64,000 nt of DNA from Tretioscincus oriximinensis (Eukaryota > Chordata > Lepidosauria > Squamata > Gymnophthalmidae). The position numbers and the translations under genes were made by a program. Within the stretch, counting starts at the first letter, position 1; every line of letters starts with the position of its first letter. Below, in pieces: positions 37,349 through 49,870 of this stretch. A model generated the notes under the pieces. It saw only the letters and a program-made list of their open reading frames with translations. It did not search any database and was not told the origin of the DNA. The stretch covers positions 308,159 through 372,158 of the forward strand of contig JAJVDF010000029.1 in assembly GCA_022410635.1 (NCBI GenBank). Reading direction: 5' to 3'.

Positions 37349-37562
37349 TTTGGATTTGGAAAGATTTACGTAAGATTGTGCTGGATATCCTCAAGTAGGG
37401 GGGGGGAGGGAGGGGGAGCACTTTTTGGTGAGGTGGAGGGGACTTTTTACTGTATGGCATGTATAGAGAAATGGATGATTTCAATGTGTATTTTACATAT
37501 GTGTATTTTACAATGTCATACTTTATAAATATCAATAAAAATATACTTTCAAAAAAAAAAAA
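37349..37562 (+). mobile_element. 5'-truncated L1 3' end with poly(A) and target duplication
   Basis: 214 bp containing a G-rich tract (37398-37420, 'ggggggggagggagggggag'), an AATAAA signal and a terminal A run of about 14. It is flanked by AAGACTCTTTTACT at 37335-37348 and 37563-37576, a perfect 14 bp duplication. This is a clear LINE-mediated insertion. G-rich 3' UTRs are typical of vertebrate L1. Confidence 0.9.
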
Positions 37563-37576
37563 AAGACTCTTTTACT

Positions 37577-38640
37577 ACCAAAATGTATTTCAAATTGAAA
37601 TGGGGAGAACGATNTATCAAAGTTAAGAAAACTAAACAAATTAGTTAAGAAATTATACTGCAACCTGCTCTTTATCTAGCTGTGTATCATCAGAACTGAA
37701 CTGAAAATCTTTCAGATATTCGAATCATAACTTCAAAATATGTCTTTCTAGGAGGTATCTGCCATCAGCCATGTTGAGATGCCTCAAACTCATAAGGTCT
37801 GTAACAACGTACTCTGATGAACCCATGAGAATAAGTAGGACATTTCAAACATCCCAATTGGGGTTCACATGTCTTCTCTGAAGCCTTACTTTACTGAAGC
37901 CTGACTTACAAGAGTAGTAATGGTATCCATCTACATAACGAATCAAAAGAGAACTGTATCTTCAGTTTAGACTTTATTTTTAGTTCATCACCCTTGTCTC
38001 TCTATATAAACAATGGTAAGGTGCACACTTTCATAGATAATTAGCAGTGCTCTTCTTTCTATACCATGTCCTTTGGGGATTCAAGCATAAGAGCATCAGC
38101 TTATGAAAGGAAAAATATTTTTAAAATTGTACACATTGGTTTCTTATCATTGGTTCACAACAAGGCATACAATACACAATAGACACTTTGCAAAGATCAG
38201 TCTTACATCTTCAGTGCAAGAAATTTATGTGTCACTAAAAAGTAAAGGGTTGAATAATCCAACAGCTTCTACTATGAAAGTGTACTAGTTTTGTCTGTGT
38301 AAATGTGCTGCTGTTGTATATGAGGAAAAGTCAGCCCAAAATAAAATTGTATATCAGTCATTGAATTAAAATGTTGTAGGTCTTACTAAGGTAATGATGG
38401 TATAATGGTAACTTTATATCCCAACCTAGATTTTTTAAAAGGCCAGGATATATATTGTATAAATAAGTATATCATAGTTGGCTCAAGACATTTAAACCTA
38501 AATGAAGGAAATATGCTTTAATAGACATGTCCACACTGGTACTAGCATCTAAATAAGCCATTTTTGTGGTGCAGGTGCCAATTTCTGGTGTCATCTGCAG
38601 CAGGTCCCTTTATTAGTTACCAGTATATGGGAAGGGTATG
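37577..38640. other. Intron sequence without recognised elements
   Basis: Nothing identified. Confidence 0.5.
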
Positions 38641-38643
38641 TTT

Positions 38644-38905
38644 CTATTTATTTATTTATTTATTTGTACTTGTATCCCGCCCTATACCCGAAGGTCTCAG
38701 GGCGGCCAAACATAGGGTGGCACACATAGCTTTTGTTGCCTTCTCCACAACAGANACCCTGTGGAGTAGGTGGGGTTGAGAGAGTTCAAAGAACTGTGAC
38801 TGGCCCAAGGTAACCCAGCTGGCTTTCGTGCAGGAGTGGGGAATCGAACTGGGAGACTACCAGATNCAAGTCCAACACTCTAACCACTACACCAAACTGG
38901 CTCTA
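38644..38905 (-). mobile_element. tRNA-derived SINE, full length
   Basis: Read on the minus strand: a tRNA-like head with box A ('gtagtggttagagtgttgga') and box B ('agttcgattccccactcc'), then 'cagctgggttaccttgggcc' and 'ccaccctatgtttggccgcc'. The tail is 'ctatagggcgggata'-like followed by (AAAT)n. It is a complete copy, about 260 bp. Confidence 0.88.
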
Positions 38906-40320
38906 TTTATCTAAATACTATGGAAGAACACATTCATGTGAACAAGTATAACAATAATGTTTCCACCTAGTGTATCTAAGAAAGGAATGTATGTGTTTTT
39001 CCTTTTTCCCACAAACATTCTACAAAGTTTGTAACCCATTTGAGAGTAATCTATCCAGCTAAACCATCTGAGGATAGGTAACTTTCTTAGAAAACTGCTT
39101 TATATTAAACCTGTGAATTCTTTTCTTTGTGGAGGGAAACAGAAGGAGAAGACAACTGGGAAGCATACAGGAATGTCCTTGGAAGAAACTGAAGTAATCA
39201 CTAAAAAGCAAATTAAAATGCTCTTCATTTGTCTGTACAATCACTAAGAGTTGAATATAACACTTGACAGCAACAACAGTACAAAAGACAGAAATGCATC
39301 TATTCAACCATAAACTTAAATATTTTAAAAACATTTTTTTCAAAATCTTCATCACTGAGGAAAAGCTGGCGCCAGATGGCTTGAAGACAACTTAGTATGG
39401 TGGGAAAAAATGCTTCACAGTTGAAGAGATACTGAAGAAACACAAAGGCCCTCTCTCCAAAGCCACATGGGCGTGAATCTATGGAAAAAATTACCCACAG
39501 AGAACGCTGCAAATGAAGGCAAATTTTAGAGAGGGGCCCAATTTAGACTCTCTTGGAATAGTGCAAATGCTAAATTGTAAAACAGATGTCAGTTTGTGAT
39601 ATTTCATGAGAAGTTATCTCATTCTTCACCAAAGCAAATTTTGTATCCATTATACTGAGATAATGAGCAACAATCTGCAGGTATTATTCAATTCTCCCAA
39701 TTCTATCATGGGTCATGCTTGAGAACACTACAACATCTGGAACAGAACGCATTGGCTCTGCTTGCACTATAAAGTATGTTTGTAGTTCATACAATAACAA
39801 AGAAGTCATAATAGATGGGAAGCAAAAAGATGTTTCACTATATTCTCTTTCTGTGTGGCAATTGTGGATTAAAAACTAAAATAGTTCAACCTGAATATGA
39901 AGTGTAACTGAATCTTTCAAATCCTTGAAAAATGAAAGCTGATAGGAGTGGGAAGTGAGACAGATCTGCTGATGGCACCAGGTTGTTCAGAGGGCTGCGA
40001 AATCTCCAAAGTATTCTTGCACACTGAGGGATTGGGCATCCAAATTACTGNGATTAATTGAAAGATGCTACACACTCGAGCTGGGCTGCAATAATTTTTT
40101 ACTAAATTTAAATGAGGCAATCTGAGAATATCAATTATTCATATATTCTAAAAGTATCAGAACTTATTGTGGCTACAGTAATTGGAAAGGGAACCTTAGA
40201 GTAATTGAGGATGTTAATATAGCATTCATTGAAAGTGTTAATATAAATAATTTGCATTAACTCTGCCCTAGCAATAGTTTGCCATATTGTGCATCAATTA
40301 GATATCAGCTGTCTGATCAG
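38906..40320. other. Intron sequence without recognised elements
   Basis: Overlapping minus-strand frames at 39059-39512 run up to 98 codons but match nothing I know. No exon borders fit DAAM2. Confidence 0.45.
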
Positions 40321-40324
40321 TGGC

Positions 40325-40432
40325 CAATATTTAGTTATTTGCACTTTTATGCTGCCTTATACTTGAAGAATTAACATTAAAAATAAACAGTACCTGAAAG
40401 TGGGTGAATGTAAAGCTGTTTCTTCAATTACA
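40325..40432. repeat. Degenerate SINE-tail-like repeat
   Basis: 'tttatgctgccttatacttg' and 'cagtacctgaaagtgggtga' with 'tttcttcaatta' follow the layout of the 7600-7790 repeat with much divergence. Confidence 0.45.
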
Positions 40433-43400
40433 TTTTATACTTTATATGAAATTATAAGTATCTCATAATTTATATTTGTTTTTGTGTGTGATTATGCTTC
40501 TCACTTTCAATTACTTTTTCTGACACTATTTCTGACATGACTGGTACAAGCTGCATTGAGACAACACTTACTTATTCTGGAATAAAATATGAATATTTTG
40601 AAATAAAGTAGTCCAGATTGTGCTTTATCCTCAAATACCTAACTACAGCAGAATAAGTAAGCAACATCTAGATGCATCCATAGTTGACTTTCTCCATTCT
40701 TTTTGAATAGGTTCCCTCAAATGTATGCCATTCTTAATTCCATGTCAGCATATAACATCCAGAGAAGATCAGACAGGGGAAAAACCTCACAGAACAAAAA
40801 TACAGTAATATTTGTGGATATGTCACGACTTCTGCATATAATTTGTGATGAATTATATATAAAACTCTTTCTTTCGATGCCACCATGTTTCATAAGATAC
40901 ATGAAATATTCTATGTACCAAACATTCTTTCTTAGCCACTTGGCCTGTAGTTATTCCAAACAGACAACTTGAGCTTTAACAACATAAGCCAAGGTTGCAA
41001 CCCTTATTAACAGTACAATTCCTTTCGTAGTTATGCCCATATGAGGAGCCTTAACACACACTATTACATCAGCTTCTTCAGCTTAGAAATTTAAGTATTT
41101 TTTTAATACAGATCCTGTTCTTAGCATTCTTGATAAGGTCTGTTTATCTACACAGATACATTTAGAGCTTTTAGAGAGAGTAAAGAAACAACCAGTACTC
41201 TGTGGGCTCTTGCTCTCCATTTAAACTCCCACCAATGTTTCTCTCTTCTGGTTAACCTATTATGTACCTTGCCACCACATAGTTCAATGCATTTACCTTT
41301 CAACTACATAATTCTTATAATCGTCTCTGTCTGGCTTTGACCTGACTTTAGAAAAAATGAACCTTATTCACCAATTAAATCACATATTAATTTTGCTTTT
41401 ACTTGATAACAAAAATAATATTTCAGAATGAAAAAAATCTGACCTGATTTTGAGTCAAGAGAAGATAGTACATGTCCACTGAATTTTGCAAATGCAATTC
41501 TATTAAGTGGAAGCAGAACATTACACTATGCTTGAGCAGCCTGTGCTTTATTATGATAAGATTTTATTTGGTAATATTTTATTTATTTGAAGAAAAAAAA
41601 CACATTTCCTTATGCTGAATTCTACAGTAAAAATAATATTTAATCAACTGTTGTATTTCTTGGCTCCATTCCACAAAGCATAACTTAGCTTCTTAAATCT
41701 ATCAGAAAAGACAGAATATTCTTCAGAATCAAGGATGGTCATTTAACTGTGCTGCAGTCAATTAGAGTTTTTGCTGGCTGATACTGCCCATGAATGAGTA
41801 AAATATGTGCAGTTCCCCAGAGGACAAAATGTATTCATTATAACTACAGTTGAAAAAATATTCAAGATTTATTAGACAATTCTCATGTATATAGCCACCC
41901 TCCACTCCTGAGGCATTCAAGCTGTTAAACGTTCTCAGTTTTGAAACAATCAGACCACAAGGATGTGGCTGAAATGCANGGTTTCCCAAAACAAATGATT
42001 AGCACTTCCATTTGACTATTAGAATGTTGTGGGAAGAAGAATACAATCCCAAGGATTTGAAGAGGGAAATACAAAGTGGAAATATTACATATTTGTGCAT
42101 TCAAAAAAACATGGCGATGAGAAATTTTATGCAAAACAGAGCTATGAACATTTGTCTCACAGATCTTAAGCTGCATCAGATGTCACTTAGGCTGCAGGCA
42201 AACAAAAATTTCCTGCTGTGATANTAGTATCATCATGATGTCTCTGCCCCATGTTATAACAGAATTTCAGGAAAAATGTCCTTGGCCCTGGNTTATCCTG
42301 ATAGTTGATTCTTTCAGACATCCCCTTAGTCCCATTTTAAGCTATTCTCCCAATAATGGGAGAAGCCAGAATATAAGTAAGAAGGAAAATAAGCCAATCA
42401 CGAGAATTGACTGAGAAGAGGGCAGGAGAACTGACAAATTCTCAGATGTACAAAATGATAAGTTTATGGAACAATGTATCAGTAACACACTTTTCTCAAT
42501 GATTGGTCACGAAAGTAATGAGGGTACATATGCATGGACCTTCAACACAGTTTGTAACACATAATGTGGAGGGGGCCTTAGTTACTCAACTGGAGTTGGA
42601 TACTGTTGAATAAAGTAGCTTTTTCTGGGATCTCCAAACGTAGTGGAATAAGTAAATGACTTCTGAACTACAGCCATATTCTAACACTAAACAGTTATTG
42701 TATAATGCCAATTTCATCTACATTTTGGTGATATTTACTGGTAGGTAGTCAGTACCTTTATCAGCTATTTACACTCAATTTGGTACTTCGGAAAAAAAAT
42801 AGAAGTTTTCTGCCTCAAGGGAAAATTGTTGGTACACCACCACCATTCTGAAAAGCTATTTACATGAGTCGATGTCCTGGGGCCCATAAAGTATGACTAA
42901 CTTTTCAGTCCTCAGCCCAACCACACCATGCAGGCAGTTCCTCAACTGAGCTCACAGAGTATTTTTTGTGCAATTTTATGTCACTAAAATTCAAAAATTA
43001 GAACATAAAATGTGCATAAATTGACCAAGGACTGTATTCCAATCCACAGCTTGGTTTAGGAGCTTCAAACTTAGCAGTATGCTGGTAAAAAACAAATTGT
43101 TCTGACATCTTCAAAGTCCCCAGCCAAATATATGACTGACAATTGAAGCATGTTTCTGTTACAAGAAAGCATTCGATGAACCACAGTTCGTATGGAACAT
43201 AGCAGCTCATCCTCATCTTTAAAAATCTAAATCTTCAAGCTACAGGCTCAATAGTAAGAAAAAGACATTCTGAAAATCTTCAGAAACAACAGAAATAAGA
43301 AAAGAAAACTGAATCTTTAAAACCATGCAAATTTTTTTCTGCTACAGAACAAAATTTAGGAAATGAGACAGTCGAAAAACACTATTGGACTGCTTTCTAA

Positions 43401-44904
43401 GAGATCAACTTTCCCTGAAATATAGCGGTACAATAAAAAATGTACCCACAGTTCTCTCAATTGGATCTCAGAATTCTTCTCATCATATTTTCCAAAAGAA
43501 GTGGGTAAAAAGATTTATGTGTTCTTCTAACACTGAGCAATTACATGCTCACATATATAAACAAAGAATAATTCTTGCTTCACTTAATCATATTTCAGAC
43601 TTTTCTAATGAATGAGCCATGAGTAGGGTGGAAAATCCAAGCCTCCCCCCAACCCCGCTTTTTCATTCAAGGCGTCCTTGCAACCAGCTAGCCATCAGAA
43701 CTGGTCCAATGTTGCAGACTTGGACACAGCTAGTGTCTGGGTACATTATATGAAATTCGAAGACCAGGGTCATATTTTCTTAAACCCAAGCATTTTCATA
43801 GACCTCAGACTCTGATTTAAATAAACTATGTAATTGCAATGTTTAAAACAGGCTTAAACTTTATAATAACTGAAACCATTGCAGACCCTTCTGTAGACTT
43901 CTGGATAAAATCCAATTTCAAAAAGGTTCAAACTACTGCAAGACTAAGTTATACATTTTACTTATCTTTCAGCACAAAAGTAAAACATAACAGTCCTGCG
44001 TAACGATGACTTAAAAGGTCAGCAGAGCAGATGAATTCTTCAACAAACAGGTCATGTGTGGTTGGCACAACTTTCTTAAACTGTGTAATTTCTTTTACAT
44101 TCCCTGATCCAGTTTTCTGATCTATATTATGAATCCTAAAACAAATATATGCAAATTAAATAACAATTTATAAAAAGATGATAAAAATACAATTATATAA
44201 AACGGCACTAATAATCACAATAGGTATTTGTCAAAAGTTAGGCTATGTCATGATATGAAATGTTATAATTCAACCATGTAAGAAAAAAATCCCCAAAGTC
44301 AATGTGGCCTATTAATCAACTCTACTATGAACTGCAAGGAACAGACTCTTAAAGGAACAGAGCAGAGGCGGGAGAAGTGAATGATCTGTGGGAAGAGAGT
44401 GAGCACACAAGGGACAGGGAAGAGGGTAAGTGAGGAGCGATTGAGTGTCTGGACAGAAGGGCAGGCTAAAAACAAGTGAGTGGATTACACAGATGGTCAG
44501 AGCAAGTGAGTGAACAGTGGAAGGTAATGACTAGTAAGGCATGAATGAGCCATTCAGGACAGGGAACAGCTTTCTAAAGACAGTTTCTTTTGTTACCACA
44601 ATGGTCTTTATGATCATGTTAATAAATAAAAAAGACTTGTAGGAAGGTAAAAAATTATTCAATGTTTCTCTCTTCAAATGACCTTTGTGGTTTTAAAGGG
44701 AACTTGTTGTTTTTACATAACCTCTTCTCAAACATTTAATAAAAGTAAATCTGCCCCAAACCCAGCTAATTTAGCAATAGTTTTTAAGAAATGTTTTTAT
44801 ATATAAGCTTTTCTATAGCATATTTATATTTAAGCAAGATTTTAATTTAGTAAAACTGGATTATTTCAAATCTGATAGAATATAGTTAATATTACCAGCG
44901 ATTT
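40433..44904. other. Intron sequence, one unexplained minus-strand frame
   Basis: AT-rich. At 43963-44157 a minus-strand frame of about 64 codons is open after a TTTTAG acceptor-like site (see findings). Nothing else recognised. Confidence 0.45.
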
Positions 44905-45042
44905 GAAAACCCAGTTTTGGGGTGCCTCCCAGTTTTTTCTGAGGTAATTTTTTTCAAAAAAGGATACTTTTTTTGAAAAATCTTTTGTTTTTTATTTTTT
45001 TTCCCTCAGAAAAAACTGGGAGGCACCCCAAAATGGGTTTTC
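44905..45042. repeat. Foldback element with 39-40 bp arms
   Basis: 'gaaaacccagttttggggtg' to 'ttttttctgagg' (44905-44944) and its complement at 45004-45042 differ by one indel. The loop of about 60 bp contains a second hairpin of T/A runs. No target duplication was seen. Confidence 0.85.
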
Positions 45043-45077
45043 AACCTCCCAAAANGGGGCCATCTGGTCAACTTAGT

Positions 45078-45345
45078 ATATTTATTATTATTATTATTAT
45101 TATTTATTTGTACATGTATCCCGCCCTATACCCGAAGGTCTCAGAGCGGCCAACCATAGGGTGGCGCACATAGCTTTTGTTGCTTTCTCCACAACAGACA
45201 CCCTGTGGAATAGGTGGGGCTGAGAGAGTTCAAAGAACTAGCCCAAGGTCACCCAGCTGGCTTTTATGGAGGAGTAGGGAATCAAACTGGGAGACTACCA
45301 GATAAGAGTCCCACACTCTAACCACTACACCAAACTGCCTCATTA
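45078..45345 (-). mobile_element. tRNA-derived SINE, full length
   Basis: Second complete copy of the 38644 SINE. The head at the right has 'gtagtggttagagtgtggga', and the tail at the left is (TTA)n plus 'tttgtacatgtatcccgccc'. In sense with DAAM2. Confidence 0.88.
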
Positions 45346-46665
45346 ACCTCTTTCCTGAATAATATCATAGTTTCCTTCCTCTAAATAGTTTTGAACAAGT
45401 AAGAGCTAGTACTTAATAATGTTGTCCATTCTTGATTACTGCCCATGAAGACTCAGGGAGATAGGAACTATATGTACAGTACCTGTAGGTGTAGGACAAT
45501 GTATTCGTCAGTATTAATATCAAATTGTGATATGAAGAATCACTTGACCACACACTCCATACCAGCTGACAGTAAATACAGGTGGTTCTTGCTTTCCAAG
45601 CTCCTGGTTTACAAGTCTATAGTTTTATGAGCTTGAGATTGGCTTTCAACACACACCTACTTTAAAACCTTCTTCAGTATTGAATAATGAGCTTAATTAA
45701 ACTGAGCACTGATTTAGTCTCAACTCAGATAAGCTCAAACACTTCCCACTTCACAGATTTTCAACTAATATGCTATAATTTGGGGTGACGTAGCTCATAA
45801 AATTGAGAATTACCTGTATCATACCTGTTTAAACATGTTTGATCCATATTCTTTAAAAGTAATTTCATACATGCCATGAATTAGACAACTGAAAAGTCTA
45901 TATTCTGAATTTTTGAAATACTTCTTACATATAATTTTGAGGATTCTTTTTACTTCTTGATCTTCTCTCTACTTTGCTCTACTTATATCAATATTTCCAC
46001 TTATTTTCCAACACCCCAATATCTTCTGGACACCTCAAATTCAATATTTTCAAAGTCTCTACATTTTCATTCTTTCCTTCACTGTTTTGAGTTCCTATCA
46101 TTCAACAATACATTCCATTGCACAGATAAGCATAATTACTATCTAAATCCTTAAAAGCAGACACATTTTCTGAATATCAATGATAAAAAACCTCACATAT
46201 CAGTTTCTTCTATTTGGCTTCATTCCTGTACTTGCATGGGAAGAGAATGCTATTCTCTCAGCCAAAGCCAAGGTATACAGGTGTGCTTACCCAATGCCTA
46301 AATACACACAGTGACGGAATTAGCATAGTTTATTAACTTGCTTCTCCAAAGTCACTTCAGAGTGAGGCAGGCAAAGTAGGAGTTCCTTCTCCTATGTAGT
46401 ACACCTGCCTTTGCACTGAGATTCCAAGAAGAGAATCTTCTTGCATTTTATTCTCTTATCTGAAGTGAAAATGGCAGGAACAGTCAAGAAGGCCTTTTCT
46501 ATAGTCNATCCCAGAATCTGAGACAGTCTCCCTTCTGGAGATTTAACAGCATCTATACTATACAACATGAGCTGGGGCATTTAATTAAAACATATCTTTT
46601 TACTCAGGCCTTTGATTTTTAGCTTTTTCTGAGTATTGTCCCACCAGGGGTCTCTTATCCCAATC
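45346..46665. other. Intron sequence without recognised elements
   Basis: Nothing identified. Confidence 0.5.
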
Positions 46666-46678
46666 TATATATACTTGT

Positions 46679-46870
46679 CCAGCAAAGGAGCTAGCAGCAC
46701 TTTGAGACTAACTTGAGAAAAGTGTGTGGCATAAGCTTTCGTAGACACGTCTACTTCTTCAGACGTGTCTACGAAAGCTTATGCCACCCACTTTTCTCAA
46801 GTTAGTCTCAAAGTGCTGCAAGCTCCTTTGCTGGACTTTCTACTAGACTAACACGGCTATTTCTCTGAAA
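46679..46870 (+). mobile_element. Foldback retroposon, copy 1
   Basis: 192 bp. A near-perfect hairpin (arms about 75 bp, 46679-46756 and 46762-46836) is followed by a single-copy tail ending 'aacacggctatttctctgaa'. Flanked by TATATATACTTGT at 46666-46678 and 46871-46883, an identical 13 bp duplication. No coding capacity. Confidence 0.85.
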
Positions 46871-46883
46871 TATATATACTTGT

Positions 46884-48103
46884 TGTCACTGATCTGTGCC
46901 TACTACTTTGGAAGAAGCAGGGTTGAAAAATGCAGTTAGAGCTTGGGTCACTTCTTTCATTTGAGTGATACAAAAGCAACAGTACTTTTTGGTAACATCA
47001 GAAAGTCCTATAGAATGACTGAAAGAACCAGCATCTGAAGAAAACGTGTCTAGAAAAGACTGTCCTTAATAGATATTCTGAACCTAGACCGAGGTCCTCT
47101 TCATGCAAGCTTTTCCTACCCGAATGTTACTAGGATGTTCCAACTTCAAGATTGCTCCATCCCAAATTCCAGCAGAGTTTTCGCAATGCATTGCACTGGA
47201 AAAAAGGTGCAAAGAACCAGAATTTCCTGATTGCTGATTCTTTCCGACAGCTTTGTGAAATGGCCCATATTTCTATTCCAAGCCTTCGTGTGCCTGCCCG
47301 GTTAATGGGAGAAAACAGGCTCTTCCAAGAAGATGACAGCACAAGGCAATAAGAATCTCATACATTTCATGGTTAGTCAGGCCAGACTCATATACGTTCC
47401 ACATGGATTTAAGGGGTTTTTTGTTTGTTTGTTTGTTTGTTTGCAAAAGGATGAGGTACATATGCCTGGCCTCACAATCGGGTTATTTCAGCACTTAACA
47501 CCATTGCGAGTTTTAACACATCAAGTGGAGGGGGGATGCGGAGCTTAGTCAGCTACTTTTTTTTTTTTTTAAGAACCATATTTACTGCTCATGATTAGGT
47601 CCATTAAATCATTAAGGACAACTGTCATTCACTTTTTGCCTCTATTCTTTCTGTTGCCTGTTCTAGATTTCCCCAAGACAGTTAGGTTTCCTTATTTCCT
47701 TTCAAGGAAAATGGAAAACTTTACAAATATTCTCTGACTTTCCCATGGTAAAAAGGGGGGAGAGAAAGATTTTCTTCAGGTTTAAAAAATAAATATATAA
47801 TTTCAAGAGCCTGACCCTCCATGGCCCTCATTCTTAAAATAAACAAATGATCAAGCATTACATAACGGAAACTGTGAGTTAAACTGAGAGAGTTAAGAGG
47901 GCGCAGGAGAAAAAACAGAGCTCGCATCTTTCTCTTGTTCCCTAGAATAGGCTTGTCATTTCAGAATTTTATCTAAGGGTGAATATTCTCCAGTGGAATG
48001 TCAGCACTTCAACGGAGCCCTGAGAAAAAGTTCACATCCCTTTGTGTTTTTTTCTTGATCTTAGTAAGTATGCAGTGAAGGACTGTTGAAAGGTTTATCA
48101 GAA
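46884..48103. other. Intron sequence with (GTTT)n
   Basis: A GTTT tract of about 28 bp lies at 47416-47444 and an 11-12 base T run near 47560. No element recognised. Confidence 0.55.
47416..47444. repeat. (GTTT)n microsatellite
   Basis: Six to seven GTTT units. Confidence 0.85.
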
Positions 48104-48304
48104 AACTATTTTCCCACTCTTTACACAATCATTACATATGATCAGAATGTCTGTGGTCACATAGGGAGGTTTATACTGAACCTTAAAAGCAAGGGATAAC
48201 CATATTGGTTATCCCTTGCTTTTAAGGTTCAGTATAAACCTCCCTATATGACCACAGGCATTCTGATCATATGTAATGATTGTGTAAAGAGTNGGAAAAT
48301 AGTT
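48104..48304. repeat. Near-perfect 201 bp palindrome
   Basis: Arms of 99 bp (48104-48202 and 48206-48304) around a TAT spacer pair without gaps. They differ at two bases plus one N. The outer end of the right arm runs directly into a CR1 fragment. No target duplication or known terminus was found. Confidence 0.92.
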
Positions 48305-48329
48305 CAGGGGACATCAGTTTCCAAATTTT

Positions 48330-48660
48330 GGATCAGTATTTTGTTTCTGACATTGAATTTGCTTTTGTCACTGCTGCTNCACATGGGATTGACACCTTCA
48401 TTGAGCTGTCTACAAACACCCCAAAATACCTTTCCTGGTCTGATACAGAAAGCTTGGTTCCCTCACCAGTTGATATGAATAACTGGGATTCTATACCCAA
48501 ATGTGCAAGACTGGCTTAGGCTAAAATGCATTTGTCATTTTGTTGCCCATTCGTCCAATTTCAAGAGATCTCTCTGGAGCAATTTACAATCACTTTCAGT
48601 TTTCCCGACCTTGCACAGCAAACCTTGCTAGCTCATTATATAACTACTTCAAAAGTAAAT
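48330..48660 (-). mobile_element. CR1-like LINE 3' region fragment
   Basis: 'gacattgaatttgcttttgt', 'acaccttcattgagctgtct' and 'cgtccaatttcaagagatct' match the same CR1 segment seen at 22560-22760. Diverged. Confidence 0.8.
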
Positions 48661-49338
48661 TTCCTAGCATTAGTCTCTGATGCAAAAATTGAAGAGACAA
48701 GAAATAAGAGCATGGAGGATACAGAGTTTGAGCAGACTGTGAAAGAAGCTAAGGCAATGGCATGGAGATTATTTCAACATATATTTAGCAACTTCCCACA
48801 AAACATGCATACCAAGAATTACAAAGAACTGGTTAATGAAATTTTGACAAGGAGGAGGAGGAGGAATTGGCTATAATATATCTCTGGAAATCTTATTTTT
48901 TTAATTTGGTTTTTGTGAAAAACTATATAGACTGAAAATATAGTCATTGTTTGCCACTTATCTCTTTTATTGTTTCTAATTCACTGAATGATCTCCTCAA
49001 GTCTTGTAATTCACTGGATGATCCTCTATTGTCTACCAACACTCAAGTAGAGAGGAAGTCACTCAGCACCTTAATGACCAAGTGGGATTTACACTTCATC
49101 TAAACAAAGATAAGGTCGACCTCCAAAGAAAAGTAGATACATCAACTCAACGGAGAACTACTACTAAAGGAAAAGAGCACCGTCTAAGGACAGAGGAAAG
49201 GATTACTAATTCACTGGCTATGCACAAGACTGCCAAAGACACACTATTATATTTACCAACTGTCATTAAGAAATAAGCATTCACATTGATATTGCTAAGC
49301 AAGTTGGAGAGCTCCTACAGTGCAAAATTGTAACTCTA
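48661..49338 (+). other. Unassigned sequence with two open stretches
   Basis: Plus-strand frames at about 48690-48876 (after the CR1 fragment, reading FEQTVKEAKAMAWRLFQHIF in part) and 49082-49276 (Lys/Arg/Thr-rich) have protein-like composition but no family I recognise. There are no splice sites matching DAAM2, and the orientation is opposite to the gene. Confidence 0.35.
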
Positions 49339-49870
49339 TTAAGAACATAAGAAGAGCCATACTAGATCAGGCCAGAGCCCATCTAGTCCAGCATTCTGTC
49401 TCACACAGAGGCCCACCAGATGCACCTGGGCAGTCTGAACAGAGGAAAGCAAAATATGCTCCTGTTCATGACTCCCTGCAAATGGTATTTCAGGAGCACT
49501 AGCTGTTGGCTCCATCCCAGAGGCAGCATCCAGACATCCATCCTAGTACCCATTTATGCCCTTGGTGTCCATAAACNTGTCTAGTCCTGTCTTGAAGNTA
49601 TCCAAGCAGTTAGCGACCANCACCTCTTCAGGAAGTAAATTCCACAGGCCGATGACCCTCTGGGTGAAAAAATACTTTCATTTATCTGTTCTCACTTTNC
49701 TGCTCATCAGTTTCAAGGATGCCCTCTGGTCCTAGTGTTAAGTGATAGAGAAAACATTTTTTCTCTATTCGCCCTATCCATCCCATGCATGATTTTGTAC
49801 ACTTCAATCAGATCATCTCTCAAACATCGTCTTTTGAGGCTGAAGAGCCCCTGTTGTATCAGAGGGAGGG
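49339..49870 (-). mobile_element. CR1-like LINE 3' part
   Basis: Well-preserved 3' end ('aagaacataagaagagccat'), then the C-terminal frame on the minus strand with RRCLRDDLIEVYKIMHGMDR and SLNTRTRGHP. 530 bp. Confidence 0.9.

Noticed and set aside
38840..38905. tRNA gene on the minus strand
   Set aside because: Box A- and box B-like sequences are present, but they are the head of a SINE. The same head recurs at 45280 and 59886, and it does not form a proper tRNA.
39059..39512. Overlapping minus-strand frames of 98 and 70 codons
   Set aside because: Not collinear with any formin exon, the frames shift between them, and no borders or domain are seen.
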